A stretch of 27,999 nt of DNA from a virus, in the IMG/VR virus record IMGVR_UViG_3300020472_000135, positions 1 to 27,999 of that record, one strand, 5' to 3'. Below, piece by piece: positions 17,517 through 23,699 of this stretch; positions within the stretch are counted from its first letter, which is position 1, and each line of letters starts with the position of its first letter. A program made the position numbers and the translations under genes. The notes below the pieces were generated by a model. That model saw nothing but the letters and a program-made list of their open reading frames with translations. It was not told the DNA's origin and ran no database searches.

Positions 17517-18937
17517 CACTGACCCCATCCCGAAAAATTTAGCTTAATGTGGTTATCCTTCATCAAATTTGGTCGATACATAGCCATCATCAAAGCATCG
17601 CCCATATTTGGCGATGGTAATTCGTAAGGCTTTTTAGCCATATCTACTTTAGACATGATTTGTATTTTGCCCATGTTATTACGTTTTAATGGAATTCTAC
17701 ACACTTCTGCACGTAATTGGTCTATATTTTCTATTTTACTTGACAAACTAATTAATTCATCAGGGTCTATATATTCGCCTTTAACTGCTCTGTTTGTGGC
17801 TTCAAATCTATCTCGTAATCTCCACCAATACTGTGCGCGTTTATTAATAAAAGTTTCCTTGTTAGATTTGCTTTTGCTCTTGCCGCCTGCCGTGTAAGGC
17901 TTCTCAGCATCTTCCACTGCTTCTGAGCCTTTAAACATAATGTAGTCTATTTTCTTATCGGTTAATGCGTTATCAACTTGACGCTTTAAACTTACACCCA
18001 GCCCATCACAATCCCAAACAAAATAATCCGAATTTGCTTTTAGTGCTTTATCTATAGCCCAATCCATACCTTCTGCTGCATCACCTGTTACTTTTTCTGA
18101 TACATCTAGTATGACGTTGCCATGTCTGACGGCAAAGCCTTTACTGTCTCCACCTTCATCACTAGGGTCATGGCTGGCTATAATTGCACCTTCTTGTTTT
18201 ATACCTAGCTTTTCATGCGCGTCGACAGCATTGTCAAACCAGTCGACAGGAATAATAGTGTCATCTATTTCATCGTAGTACTCTCCCTCCCATATATGCC
18301 TGTATAATGCCGTTGGCATGGTTTTTTTATCATGTATTCTCTCTTGCTCTAATACCTCTGGGAATAACTCATTATCATCGTGATTAATCCAGACAATTAA
18401 ATGTAAATCATCCTCATAATAACCATTTCGTCTTAATTCTTTTTCATAAGGTTTTATAAATCTTTGGCTAAAAGGGTCAACACTTGAACGCGGATTGCCT
18501 GAAAACCATATTTCTGAATCGGCTATACGCAATGTAGGTGTCAATGCTTTCAAACTGTTAAAACTTATCGTCTGACTCTCCTCTACCCAAAAGCGTTCGA
18601 AACCGTGCATGGATTTTACTCCATCGGTATTGCGAGCTAACCCACGAAACTTGAAAGCTGGTACACCTTCGTAAAGTATTTGATTGTTATATATTTCAAA
18701 GCCTTGCAAGTTTAATCTGTCTATTTCATCTGCAAGTATGGCTAGAACACTATCGTCAATAGATGATTGAAATTCTCTAAAACACGCTGTTTTTATACCT
18801 TGTGTCTGTGCTGCCATTAAACAACAATCAGCAAAGGTCATAGATTTACCACTACCTCTACCGCCAATAGCAACCTTGAATCTTTTAGGAGTTTCCACTA
18901 AAGGCAAGAGCTTCGGCGGTATCAGCATAGTAGGCAT
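17516..18937 (-). CDS. terL: Terminase large subunit (ATPase-nuclease)
   Basis: 473 residues (P22 gp2: 499). The packaging ATPase has Walker A GGRGSGKS at 25-32, Walker B FWVEES at 116-121 with Glu120 as the likely catalytic base, and the coupling motif SGNP at 146-149. The C-terminal RNase H-like nuclease shows three acidic sites: Asp257 (SHDPSDEGGD), Asp309/Asp311 (WDCDGLG) and Asp447 (NMGDAL). All expected motifs are intact. The start overlaps the preceding nuclease stop by one base (TAATG), and the stop overlaps the portal start. A headful packaging mode would be typical for this gene set, but is not shown here. Confidence 0.95.
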   Translation of the reverse strand: MPTMLIPPKLLPLVETPKRFKVAIGGRGSGKSMTFADCCLMAAQTQGIKTACFREFQSSIDDSVLAILADEIDRLNLQGFEIYNNQILYEGVPAFKFRGLARNTDGVKSMHGFERFWVEESQTISFNSLKALTPTLRIADSEIWFSGNPRSSVDPFSQRFIKPYEKELRRNGYYEDDLHLIVWINHDDNELFPEVLEQERIHDKKTMPTALYRHIWEGEYYDEIDDTIIPVDWFDNAVDAHEKLGIKQEGAIIASHDPSDEGGDSKGFAVRHGNVILDVSEKVTGDAAEGMDWAIDKALKANSDYFVWDCDGLGVSLKRQVDNALTDKKIDYIMFKGSEAVEDAEKPYTAGGKSKSKSNKETFINKRAQYWWRLRDRFEATNRAVKGEYIDPDELISLSSKIENIDQLRAEVCRIPLKRNNMGKIQIMSKVDMAKKPYELPSPNMGDALMMAMYRPNLMKDNHIKLNFSGWGQ

Positions 18938-19416
18938 TACTTAATAAGCCTCGCCATTAACTCATCTATGTTTCGCAGGTCGTTTTTATCTACAGCATGG
19001 TTTATAACTTGTAAAGGCCATCGTTTTGGCTCTTGGCGCAAAATATAGAGACCCCATTGCCATCCCACTATAGAACATTCTTTAATATTCCTGTCGTAAT
19101 GTATTAAGACATATATAGTTTTTGGATTAACAGTGCCTTTTTCTACTAAAAGTGTATCGCCTCTTGAAGAAGTTTTGACATCTACAGGTATTTTTTCGAT
19201 ACCGTCACCTATTACTAAGCCTATTTTGAAATCTTTACCACCATCTCCCTCACTTTTAAAAGATAAGTCTGCGCAAATATTGAATGTTTTTGAAAAGTAT
19301 TGTTCGCCTACAATACCTATAGCTGTAGTATTTTTCCCTAAGAATCTTTGAAATTTGCCTGTAACACTGTGTTTGGCATCTCTTTTTTTAGCTATAGCAT
19401 CGACAAAGTCATTCAC
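18937..19416 (-). CDS. PD-(D/E)XK-like nuclease between terminase genes
   Basis: 159 residues. I read a PD-(D/E)XK-type pattern: Glu38 in GIVGEQYF, the turn EGDGGKDFKIG with Asp62, a strand ending IPVDVKTSS with the Asp79-x-Lys81 pair, then a helix-strand (PKTIYVLIHYD) and GWQWGLYIL. This order (E, D, DxK) matches restriction-endonuclease-fold proteins. It is joined to both terminase genes by ATGA and TAATG overlaps, suggesting a job linked to packaging, for example cutting or trimming DNA, as HNH proteins do beside terminase in HK97-type phages. A Holliday-junction or restriction-like role is also possible. Fold is moderately supported; role is inferred. Confidence 0.6.
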   Translation of the reverse strand: MNDFVDAIAKKRDAKHSVTGKFQRFLGKNTTAIGIVGEQYFSKTFNICADLSFKSEGDGGKDFKIGLVIGDGIEKIPVDVKTSSRGDTLLVEKGTVNPKTIYVLIHYDRNIKECSIVGWQWGLYILRQEPKRWPLQVINHAVDKNDLRNIDELMARLIK

Positions 19417-19826
19417 TGATTATTCTCAATAACCTTAGAATTGTTCATGACTTGTATTTTCCACACAAATGGCTGTTCTTCATCGCCTACAATTTCGTGC
19501 CTGTCTGTTTCTTTCCAACCTGCTTGTGTCTTTAAATAAAAGATAGCCGCACTCGTATTACCATTTTGTGCCTGCTGTATAAGATTAGCCGCTACAGTCA
19601 CTATGGCTTTCGATTTTCCTCTTTTATATGCGGTAAAAACTTCTTCTTGTCTTTCTTCTACAGCTCTAAAAGTTTTTTCTGTCATTCCATAGTATTCTGC
19701 AATTTGTTTTTTGCTTAACATAGACGCTAGTTTTTCTACTTCCTCTGCTTGTACAGGCGTAAGCACTTTAGCGGGTCGTCCCCCACCTTCACCTTGATTA
19801 CCTTTTTTCATTAGCAAATCCGTCAT
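19413..19826 (-). CDS. terS: Terminase small subunit
   Basis: 137 residues. A basic start (KKGNQGEGGGRPAKVLTPVQ) leads to a helix-turn-helix (EEVEKLASMLSKKQIAEYYG, MTEKTFRAVEER), then a helical oligomerisation region (FTAYKRGKSKAIVTVAANLI) and the SAAIFYLKTQAGWKET signature common to small terminases of this class. This is the DNA-recognition subunit that picks the packaging site. The ATG at 19826 lies 29 bases inside the oxygenase gene; a second in-frame ATG at 19811 (MKKGNQ) has GACGGA upstream and is an equally plausible start. The stop overlaps the nuclease start (ATGA). Confidence 0.85.
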   Translation of the reverse strand: MTDLLMKKGNQGEGGGRPAKVLTPVQAEEVEKLASMLSKKQIAEYYGMTEKTFRAVEERQEEVFTAYKRGKSKAIVTVAANLIQQAQNGNTSAAIFYLKTQAGWKETDRHEIVGDEEQPFVWKIQVMNNSKVIENNQ

Positions 19827-20574
19827 AACAATACCAAATTAAACTATTTCTATAACCGTTATCATGTGTTTTTACAATTTCTGTAACGCCATGCTTATTC
19901 CTCCAAGCAGGGTAAACAAGCATAGAATTGTTTGCCGAGTCTATTGTTAAATCGTAATCAGGCAAATAAAGATTACCGCCTTTTGCGTTTAATCTTTTTG
20001 TAATAATGACATTTACACAGTTTTTCACGTTGCCTGTATCTTGGTGAATATCTGCGGATATATTGTAATTGCTGATAGAGCTAGTAAACATTTCAGCAAA
20101 TCGCCATTTTTCTGGCACTCTATCTATCATTGCCTCGTTATGTTTTTCGTATATTTTTGGTGCAATATCTTTGATTATTTTTGAAGATTTCACACCTGCT
20201 ATTGTCATAGCTTTTACAAATGTTCTAGCTGTCTTGGAAAGATGCACTGATGAGCGTGTCGCATAACTGCGCCTCATATGCTGCTTTGGTGGTACGCTAC
20301 CTATTATGCAACTGTATTGTTCTACTGATTTTTCTTTTTCCATCATCCCAGAAGAACGCCTCATTGTAGATTTCGGCACTCTCTCAGAATTTAATTCTAT
20401 GTCTGCTATTTGTACTAAATTTTTTATTTCGCTTGGTAGTTTTTTTAAATAAAAACCAATCACTTCGCCGTCATCAACAAATAAACTATCTTCTAATACG
20501 TTAGGCTCATTATTTGGCGGTCTCTGCCCTATTTTATAACTATTCTCTATAGGTTCTAAATGTAACTGTTTCAT
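19798..20574 (-). CDS. 2-oxoglutarate/Fe(II) dioxygenase, TET/JBP-like
   Basis: 258 residues. The C-terminal third has the double-stranded beta-helix signature: metal ligands His177 and Asp179 (ADIHQDTGN), GG at 199-200 with NLYLPDYDLTID, distal His228 (NKHGVTEI) and a 2-oxoglutarate-binding Arg242 (GYRNSLIWY). The H-x-D-x-x-N ... GG-x-L-x-L-P-x-Y ... HGVT ... R arrangement is closer to the TET/JBP family, which oxidises the methyl group of 5-methylcytosine or thymine, than to generic prolyl-hydroxylase-type oxygenases. The N-terminal 130 residues are of unknown fold, with a basic patch (QHMRRSYATRSS). It follows the methyltransferase by ATGA overlap and runs into terS. A DNA-base target is inferred; a protein or small-molecule substrate is not excluded. 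Confidence 0.75.
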   Translation of the reverse strand: MKQLHLEPIENSYKIGQRPPNNEPNVLEDSLFVDDGEVIGFYLKKLPSEIKNLVQIADIELNSERVPKSTMRRSSGMMEKEKSVEQYSCIIGSVPPKQHMRRSYATRSSVHLSKTARTFVKAMTIAGVKSSKIIKDIAPKIYEKHNEAMIDRVPEKWRFAEMFTSSISNYNISADIHQDTGNVKNCVNVIITKRLNAKGGNLYLPDYDLTIDSANNSMLVYPAWRNKHGVTEIVKTHDNGYRNSLIWYCYDGFANEKR

Positions 20575-21266
20575 TTTTCAAATAAAAATACATTTGTGCA
20601 AGGTGGAAACCATGATTGTTGCCAATAATATTCTCTTTTGTCGTTATAACAAATCGTATTCCAAGCTGCTTCTACCCTATAATCTTGTTTTTGTTTGTCT
20701 ATAACTTTCCATATCCTTTCTAAACTGTTGTCTATATCGAAAGACCACTCATAAACTAATTTTTTAAATTTATGTTTTAAATTCTCTAGAATAAGCATTT
20801 CAGCCCCTTCTATATCCATCTTACAACAATCTATATCATTTGCTTCTGTTTCAAAATTTAACGCTGGCACTTTTAGCCCTTTGCCATTCCAATTTTTTAT
20901 AATCGAATTACGCCACACGTTATTATTATTTCCTATAAACATATTTACGTGCTTTGTGTCATCATGAACGAGTGCTGCTTGTTTTATTTCTGCCTCTAAG
21001 TTGTTGAGTTTTAGGTTTTTTTCTATCATCTTGCAGTTGTGAGGGTCTGGCTCATAGACGGTTACTATTGCCCCTTGTTTAGCAGCTAATAATGTAAAAG
21101 CACCTACGTTACCGCCAGCATCTATCCATTTTTCATTTTTCTCTATTTTCATCCCTCTTTTTTGATATGTATTTTTCCCTATTACTTCTTCAAAAGTTTT
21201 GAAATCACTGAAACCTTCTCTATGATAAAACTCAATATCGTTTATGGATTGTTTATGCAGTTTCAT
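20571..21266 (-). CDS. FkbM-type SAM-dependent methyltransferase
   Basis: 231 residues. Motif I is WIDAGGNVGAFTLLAAKQG (residues 47-65) with Asp49 at the start of the SAM-binding loop; the acidic partner is in VYEPDPHN (Glu72, Asp74). KMDIEGAEMLILENL at 149-163 is the FkbM family hallmark. FkbM enzymes mainly O-methylate sugars or small molecules; none of the DNA C5- or N6-methylase motifs (PCQ, DPPY) is present. It begins 14 bases inside the ParB-like gene behind a weak A-rich ribosome site and ends in an ATGA overlap with the oxygenase, so the three are probably co-translated. The acceptor is unknown; a modified base or surface glycan are both possible. Confidence 0.8.
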   Translation of the reverse strand: MKLHKQSINDIEFYHREGFSDFKTFEEVIGKNTYQKRGMKIEKNEKWIDAGGNVGAFTLLAAKQGAIVTVYEPDPHNCKMIEKNLKLNNLEAEIKQAALVHDDTKHVNMFIGNNNNVWRNSIIKNWNGKGLKVPALNFETEANDIDCCKMDIEGAEMLILENLKHKFKKLVYEWSFDIDNSLERIWKVIDKQKQDYRVEAAWNTICYNDKREYYWQQSWFPPCTNVFLFEK

Positions 21267-21858
21267 TTTTTTCTTTTTCTGCTAGCAAATAATCTAATAT
21301 CATTTTACCTACATAACCGCCTCTATCACGCCAATACTTTACTACCTCTTTTGCTGGCTCATAATGCTCAGTATCAAACTCTATTTGTATAGCTTTCTTT
21401 ACATCATCAGCAAACCTATCTAATTGCGCTTCACTGTCTTCTAGGTCTAACGCGCCATAATCGGGTGATTCTATAAACTCTGGCAATTCGTCCCAACCCA
21501 ACAAAGTCACGTCAAAATCTAAATTAATCAACTCATCAAGTGATAATTGTAGTTTTTCTTCATCCCATCCAGCATTTAACGCTAACTTGTTATCTGCAAT
21601 AACGTATGCTTTGCGTTGTGCTTCTGTTAAATTTTCTAGTGTAATCGTAGGTACTTCTGGAATGTCTAACTCTTTAGCAGCTTCTAAACGACCATGACCT
21701 GCTATTATTGAGTTGTTTTCATCTATGAGTATAGGATTAGTAAAACCAAATTCTTCAATAGAATCAGATATCTGTTTTACCTGTTTTTCGGAATGAGTGC
21801 GCGAATTGTTGCTGTAAGGCTTGAGCGTATTAATAGCTCGGTAAGTAAGTTTTAGCAT
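21253..21858 (-). CDS. ParB/Srx-like nuclease-domain protein
   Basis: 201 residues. The N-terminal domain has the ParB/Srx fold signature: YRAINTLKPYSNNSRTHSE, QISDSIEEFGFTNPILID, then IIAGHGRLEAAKEL with the GHGR motif at 54-57, followed by QRKAYVIADNKLALNAGWDE. This is the variant often found in phages alone or fused to DNA methylases, rather than a chromosome-partition ParB: no downstream HTH domain is seen. The C-terminal tail (QIEFDTEHYEPAKEVVKYW) is amphipathic and of unknown role. A strong GGAGGG ribosome site precedes ATG 21858, and its promoter carries a 21-bp imperfect palindrome. Possible roles are DNA binding, nicking or acting as a nucleotide-dependent switch for the modification genes that follow. 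Confidence 0.85.
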   Translation of the reverse strand: MLKLTYRAINTLKPYSNNSRTHSEKQVKQISDSIEEFGFTNPILIDENNSIIAGHGRLEAAKELDIPEVPTITLENLTEAQRKAYVIADNKLALNAGWDEEKLQLSLDELINLDFDVTLLGWDELPEFIESPDYGALDLEDSEAQLDRFADDVKKAIQIEFDTEHYEPAKEVVKYWRDRGGYVGKMILDYLLAEKEKNETA

Positions 21859-21874
21859 AATGCCCTCCGTAAAG

Positions 21875-21912
21875 GTAGTGACATTATGCCATTACTTATA
21901 TTTAAACGTCTA
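21875..21912 (-). promoter_or_regulatory. Promoter with palindromic operator for the ParB/FkbM/oxygenase/terminase operon
   Basis: On the minus strand TAGACG (21912-21907), an 18-bp spacer and TGG-CATAAT (extended -10; hexamer 21888-21883) lie about 25-50 bases before the ParB-like ATG. A 21-bp imperfect palindrome at 21875-21895 (arms GTARTGRCAT and ATGYCAYTAC around one central base, eight of ten positions matched) covers the -10 and the expected start point, as an operator would. Confidence 0.5.
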
Positions 21913-21913
21913 G

Positions 21914-22231
21914 TTAATACATTAATTTTGGTTTCCAATACTTTGAACGTATAACCCTAGCGCCATCCCTTTTATCGCCTCGGTAAAATACTTTACCTTC
22001 TTTTTCCAACTCCTTTGGTCTACTAGAAACACTCCCGCCAGTAAGCTCTGGGCATTTACGTTGCATTTCTTTTACCGTAATTCCTGTCTCGCCTGACTCC
22101 GAAATCATCGACAAAACCTTGCTCTTTAAGCTCTCAACAGGTGCTATGATAGCGGCTTGTCTGCTTGTTTCGGGGTCTGTTTTTCTAAATAACCTATTAA
22201 AATCTGTGTCCAAACTTTTGTAATAACTCAT
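21914..22231 (-). CDS. Winged-helix-like DNA-binding protein, putative
   Basis: 105 residues. The N-terminus carries TDPETSRQAA, a motif frequent in small phage proteins with a winged helix. Residues about 34-100 read as a compact wHTH: SLKSKVLSMISES, the turn GETGITVKEMQRKCPELTG, a recognition helix SVSSRPKELEKEGK, and a wing with strands VFYRGDKRDGARVIRSKYW. The C-terminus is basic. It could be a regulator of the middle genes or a replication accessory. It ends 56 bases before the ParB-like gene, directly before that operon's promoter, making it a candidate regulator, although nothing ties it to a specific operator. Confidence 0.65.
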   Translation of the reverse strand: MSYYKSLDTDFNRLFRKTDPETSRQAAIIAPVESLKSKVLSMISESGETGITVKEMQRKCPELTGGSVSSRPKELEKEGKVFYRGDKRDGARVIRSKYWKPKLMY

Positions 22232-22241
22232 AATTTTTCCT

Positions 22242-22706
22242 TTATATTTGAATATTTTTATACATTTCGTCTAGCTGCTTATTGCTTTTTTCTATTTCCT
22301 CCATAGTCAAATCGAATGTCCTAATTAGCGTTTCGGCTGGAAGCATCAATATCGACTTTCGGCTTTTCGGGTTTTCTTTTCGCCATTTGCTGCACAAACA
22401 TACTAAAAGTGGAGTGTATGGTAAAAACCCATTACTTTCTGAACTAAAGAATTTTTCATATTTACCATTTTTGAACTTATGCTTGGCATCTGGATTTTTT
22501 TTACCAGTTACCACCTCATGAATCATAATAGAGCAGACCATTATAGGGTGGCAGTTTGTTACCTTTGCTTTTATTAATGATTTTATAACCCCATCGAAAA
22601 TGTGGTAAATCTCAGGGTTTTCATTATCGAATTTCCTAAATTTAGGCAACCACTCGGTACTGTCACCTAAATCCATCTCAATAAGTTTTCTTTCAAAACT
22701 ATCCAT
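22242..22706 (-). CDS. Unknown early/middle protein, 154 residues
   Basis: Not recognised. The sequence is helical and charged with an aliphatic, Cys-containing centre (VTNCHPIMVCSIMIHEVVTG and LLVCLCSKWRKENPKSRKS). The end is acidic-helical (FDLTMEEIEKSNKQLDEMYK). No metal-binding or catalytic pattern is clear. A good ribosome site (AAGGAGACC) precedes the ATG, which also overlaps the stop of a 17-codon mini-ORF (TAATG). It is part of a run of small minus-strand genes between the replication and ParB modules. Confidence 0.6.
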   Translation of the reverse strand: MDSFERKLIEMDLGDSTEWLPKFRKFDNENPEIYHIFDGVIKSLIKAKVTNCHPIMVCSIMIHEVVTGKKNPDAKHKFKNGKYEKFFSSESNGFLPYTPLLVCLCSKWRKENPKSRKSILMLPAETLIRTFDLTMEEIEKSNKQLDEMYKNIQI

Positions 22707-22759
22707 TATAGGTCTCCTTTTTTTGAAATATTTTTAATCAATAAATTTAATGTATCCAT
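22706..22759 (-). CDS. Possible 17-residue leader ORF
   Basis: ATG 22759 opens a 17-codon frame (MDTLNLLIKNISKKGDL) behind AAGGA, and its TAA shares a base with the next ATG (TAATG). The ribosome site of the 154-residue gene lies inside it, so translation of the leader could open that site. It may simply be spacer sequence; no conservation can be assessed here. Confidence 0.3.
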   Translation of the reverse strand: MDTLNLLIKNISKKGDL

Positions 22760-22765
22760 TATTCC

Positions 22766-22930
22766 TTACCTGCCCCTACAGTCTGGTTTTAGGTTTTTAT
22801 AATCTGGCCAATAACCATTACAAAAGTTATCTACATACAAGGCCTCGGCGTCTAGTGCGTCTTGAAAGGTTGTATTGCTAATCACCAACAACCCAATTAT
22901 CAATAACAATAAGCTAATCACTTTCATCAT
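22766..22930 (-). CDS. Small secreted or membrane-anchored phage protein, 54 residues
   Basis: My translation from ATG 22930 (or the adjacent ATG 22927) gives MMKVISLLLLIIGLLVISNT, a hydrophobic N-terminal segment that could be a signal peptide or membrane anchor, then QDALDAEALYVDNFCNGYWP and DYKNLKPDCRGR. The pattern (E-x-x-Y...G-x-WPDYK...C) is one I know from very small phage proteins of unknown function. Two Cys residues in the exported part could pair. The start overlaps the previous stop (ATGA), with AGGAG just upstream. It may be an inner-membrane or periplasmic factor acting on the host envelope; this is inference. Confidence 0.7.
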   Translation of the reverse strand: MMKVISLLLLIIGLLVISNTTFQDALDAEALYVDNFCNGYWPDYKNLKPDCRGR

Positions 22931-23313
22931 AGTTCTCCTGTAGCTAACTTGAAAAACTTTTTCACAAACTTAGGCACTTCAGTTCCACGACCAAACGTAG
23001 TAAGTTCATTGTCCTCATCCAGATACGCCCAGTCTCTATCTGCTAGCCCCTCATCCTCATTACTAACATCTTTTACAACTACAAATTGGTAGTAATCCCC
23101 ATTATCTTCTCGCTCTTTCTCTATCCCATAAGGTTCTAAATTGTTCAAGGCAATGTTGGAAGTACCCATTTGTTTCTTGTATTCCGCAATAGTGGTCTTG
23201 CTATCAAATGAAAAGAAGTGATTGTGGTCTAAAACTTCACCATCTTTTGAAGTTGTTTCCCAGTCAAACTCATAGCTTACGTTGTTAGGTTTGTGCTTTC
23301 TGTATCTCATCAT
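22927..23313 (-). CDS. Unknown acidic early/middle protein, 128 residues
   Basis: Not recognised. A GTG at 23334 would add seven residues, but the AAAGGAGAACT ribosome site points to ATG 23313 (or 23310 next to it). The protein starts with a basic patch (MRYRKHKPNN), then a beta-rich acidic region with many D, E, N and Y (SYEFDWETTSKDGEVLDHNH, DNGDYYQFVVVKDVSNEDEG) and a short basic helix at the end (VPKFVKKFFKLATG). Acidic small phage proteins are sometimes DNA mimics or inhibitors, which I mention only as a possibility. It is one of two genes led by the repeated hairpin element. Confidence 0.6.
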   Translation of the reverse strand: MMRYRKHKPNNVSYEFDWETTSKDGEVLDHNHFFSFDSKTTIAEYKKQMGTSNIALNNLEPYGIEKEREDNGDYYQFVVVKDVSNEDEGLADRDWAYLDEDNELTTFGRGTEVPKFVKKFFKLATGEL

Positions 23314-23324
23314 AGTTCTCCTTT

Positions 23325-23344
23325 GGTTATGCACATCCTTGTGC
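23325..23344 (-). repeat. Intercistronic hairpin repeat, copy 1
   Basis: The minus strand reads GCACAAGGATGTGCATAACC, identical to copy 2 at 23673-23692. The first 14 bases fold as GCACA-AGGA-TGTGC (five perfect pairs, four-base loop). It lies between the stop at 23353 and the ATG at 23313. An eight-codon mini-ORF (MCITKGEL, 23336-23310) begins in the hairpin and its TGA overlaps the next gene's ATG. Confidence 0.75.
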
Positions 23345-23352
23345 TGTTTAAA

Positions 23353-23661
23353 TTAGTCTCTGAATTTTTGTTCTGCTTCCCACTCCAGCTTCGCTTCCCA
23401 ATCCGAATCAGTCATAACTGGATTATACTGTCCAATTTCTTCACTCATATCTTTGGCAATAAGCTTCGGCAATCTTTCTCTAACCGATGAAATCATAAGA
23501 GCCGCAGCTTCGACATTTTCATTTAATACTATAGCCTCAACCTGCTCCAAAAGCGCCCAGATAGGATAATCATCAAAACTGGTACAGCTTTTTAAGTCAT
23601 TATCTATAAGCTCTCGGCAAGCCGGACTAATTAAATATGGGTTTGTTTTATCACCGTTCAT
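23353..23661 (-). CDS. Unknown early/middle protein, 102 residues
   Basis: Not recognised. A GTG at 23682 lies inside the repeated hairpin; the GGAGAG ribosome site instead favours ATG 23661. The N-terminus (MNGDKTNPYLISPACRELID) is followed by an amphipathic helical region (DYPIWALLEQVEAIVLNENV, AALMISSVRERLPKLIAKDM) and an acidic, Trp-containing tail (DSDWEAKLEWEAEQKF). Probably an all-helical small protein. It is placed between the two hairpin repeats. Confidence 0.6.
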   Translation of the reverse strand: MNGDKTNPYLISPACRELIDNDLKSCTSFDDYPIWALLEQVEAIVLNENVEAAALMISSVRERLPKLIAKDMSEEIGQYNPVMTDSDWEAKLEWEAEQKFRD

Positions 23662-23672
23662 TTTTTCTCTCC

Positions 23673-23692
23673 GGTTATGCACATCCTTGTGC
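23673..23692 (-). repeat. Intercistronic hairpin repeat, copy 2
   Basis: This is the same 20 bases as copy 1, between the stop at 23700 and ATG 23661. Its mini-ORF (MCITGEKK, 23684-23658) is also eight codons and also ends in a TGA overlapping the next ATG. The distance from the mini-ORF ATG to the gene ATG is 23 bases in both copies, although the 11 bases following the repeat differ. Confidence 0.75.
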
Positions 23693-23699
23693 GTTAAAA

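Noticed and set aside
21253-21858. ParB-like protein as evidence of a plasmid-like partition system
   Set aside because: No ParA ATPase, no parS-like array and no ParB helix-turn-helix domain are visible; the GHGR variant is typical of phage modification and nuclease neighbourhoods.
21981-22002. GTAAAATACTTTAC as a third operator copy
   Set aside because: It is shorter, lies inside the winged-helix coding sequence and does not overlap a promoter.
23314-23334. GTG start codons inside the hairpin repeats (23334 and 23682) as true gene starts
   Set aside because: Good GGAG sites lie downstream of these GTGs at the right distance from ATG 23313 and ATG 23661, and the GTGs belong to the repeat itself.
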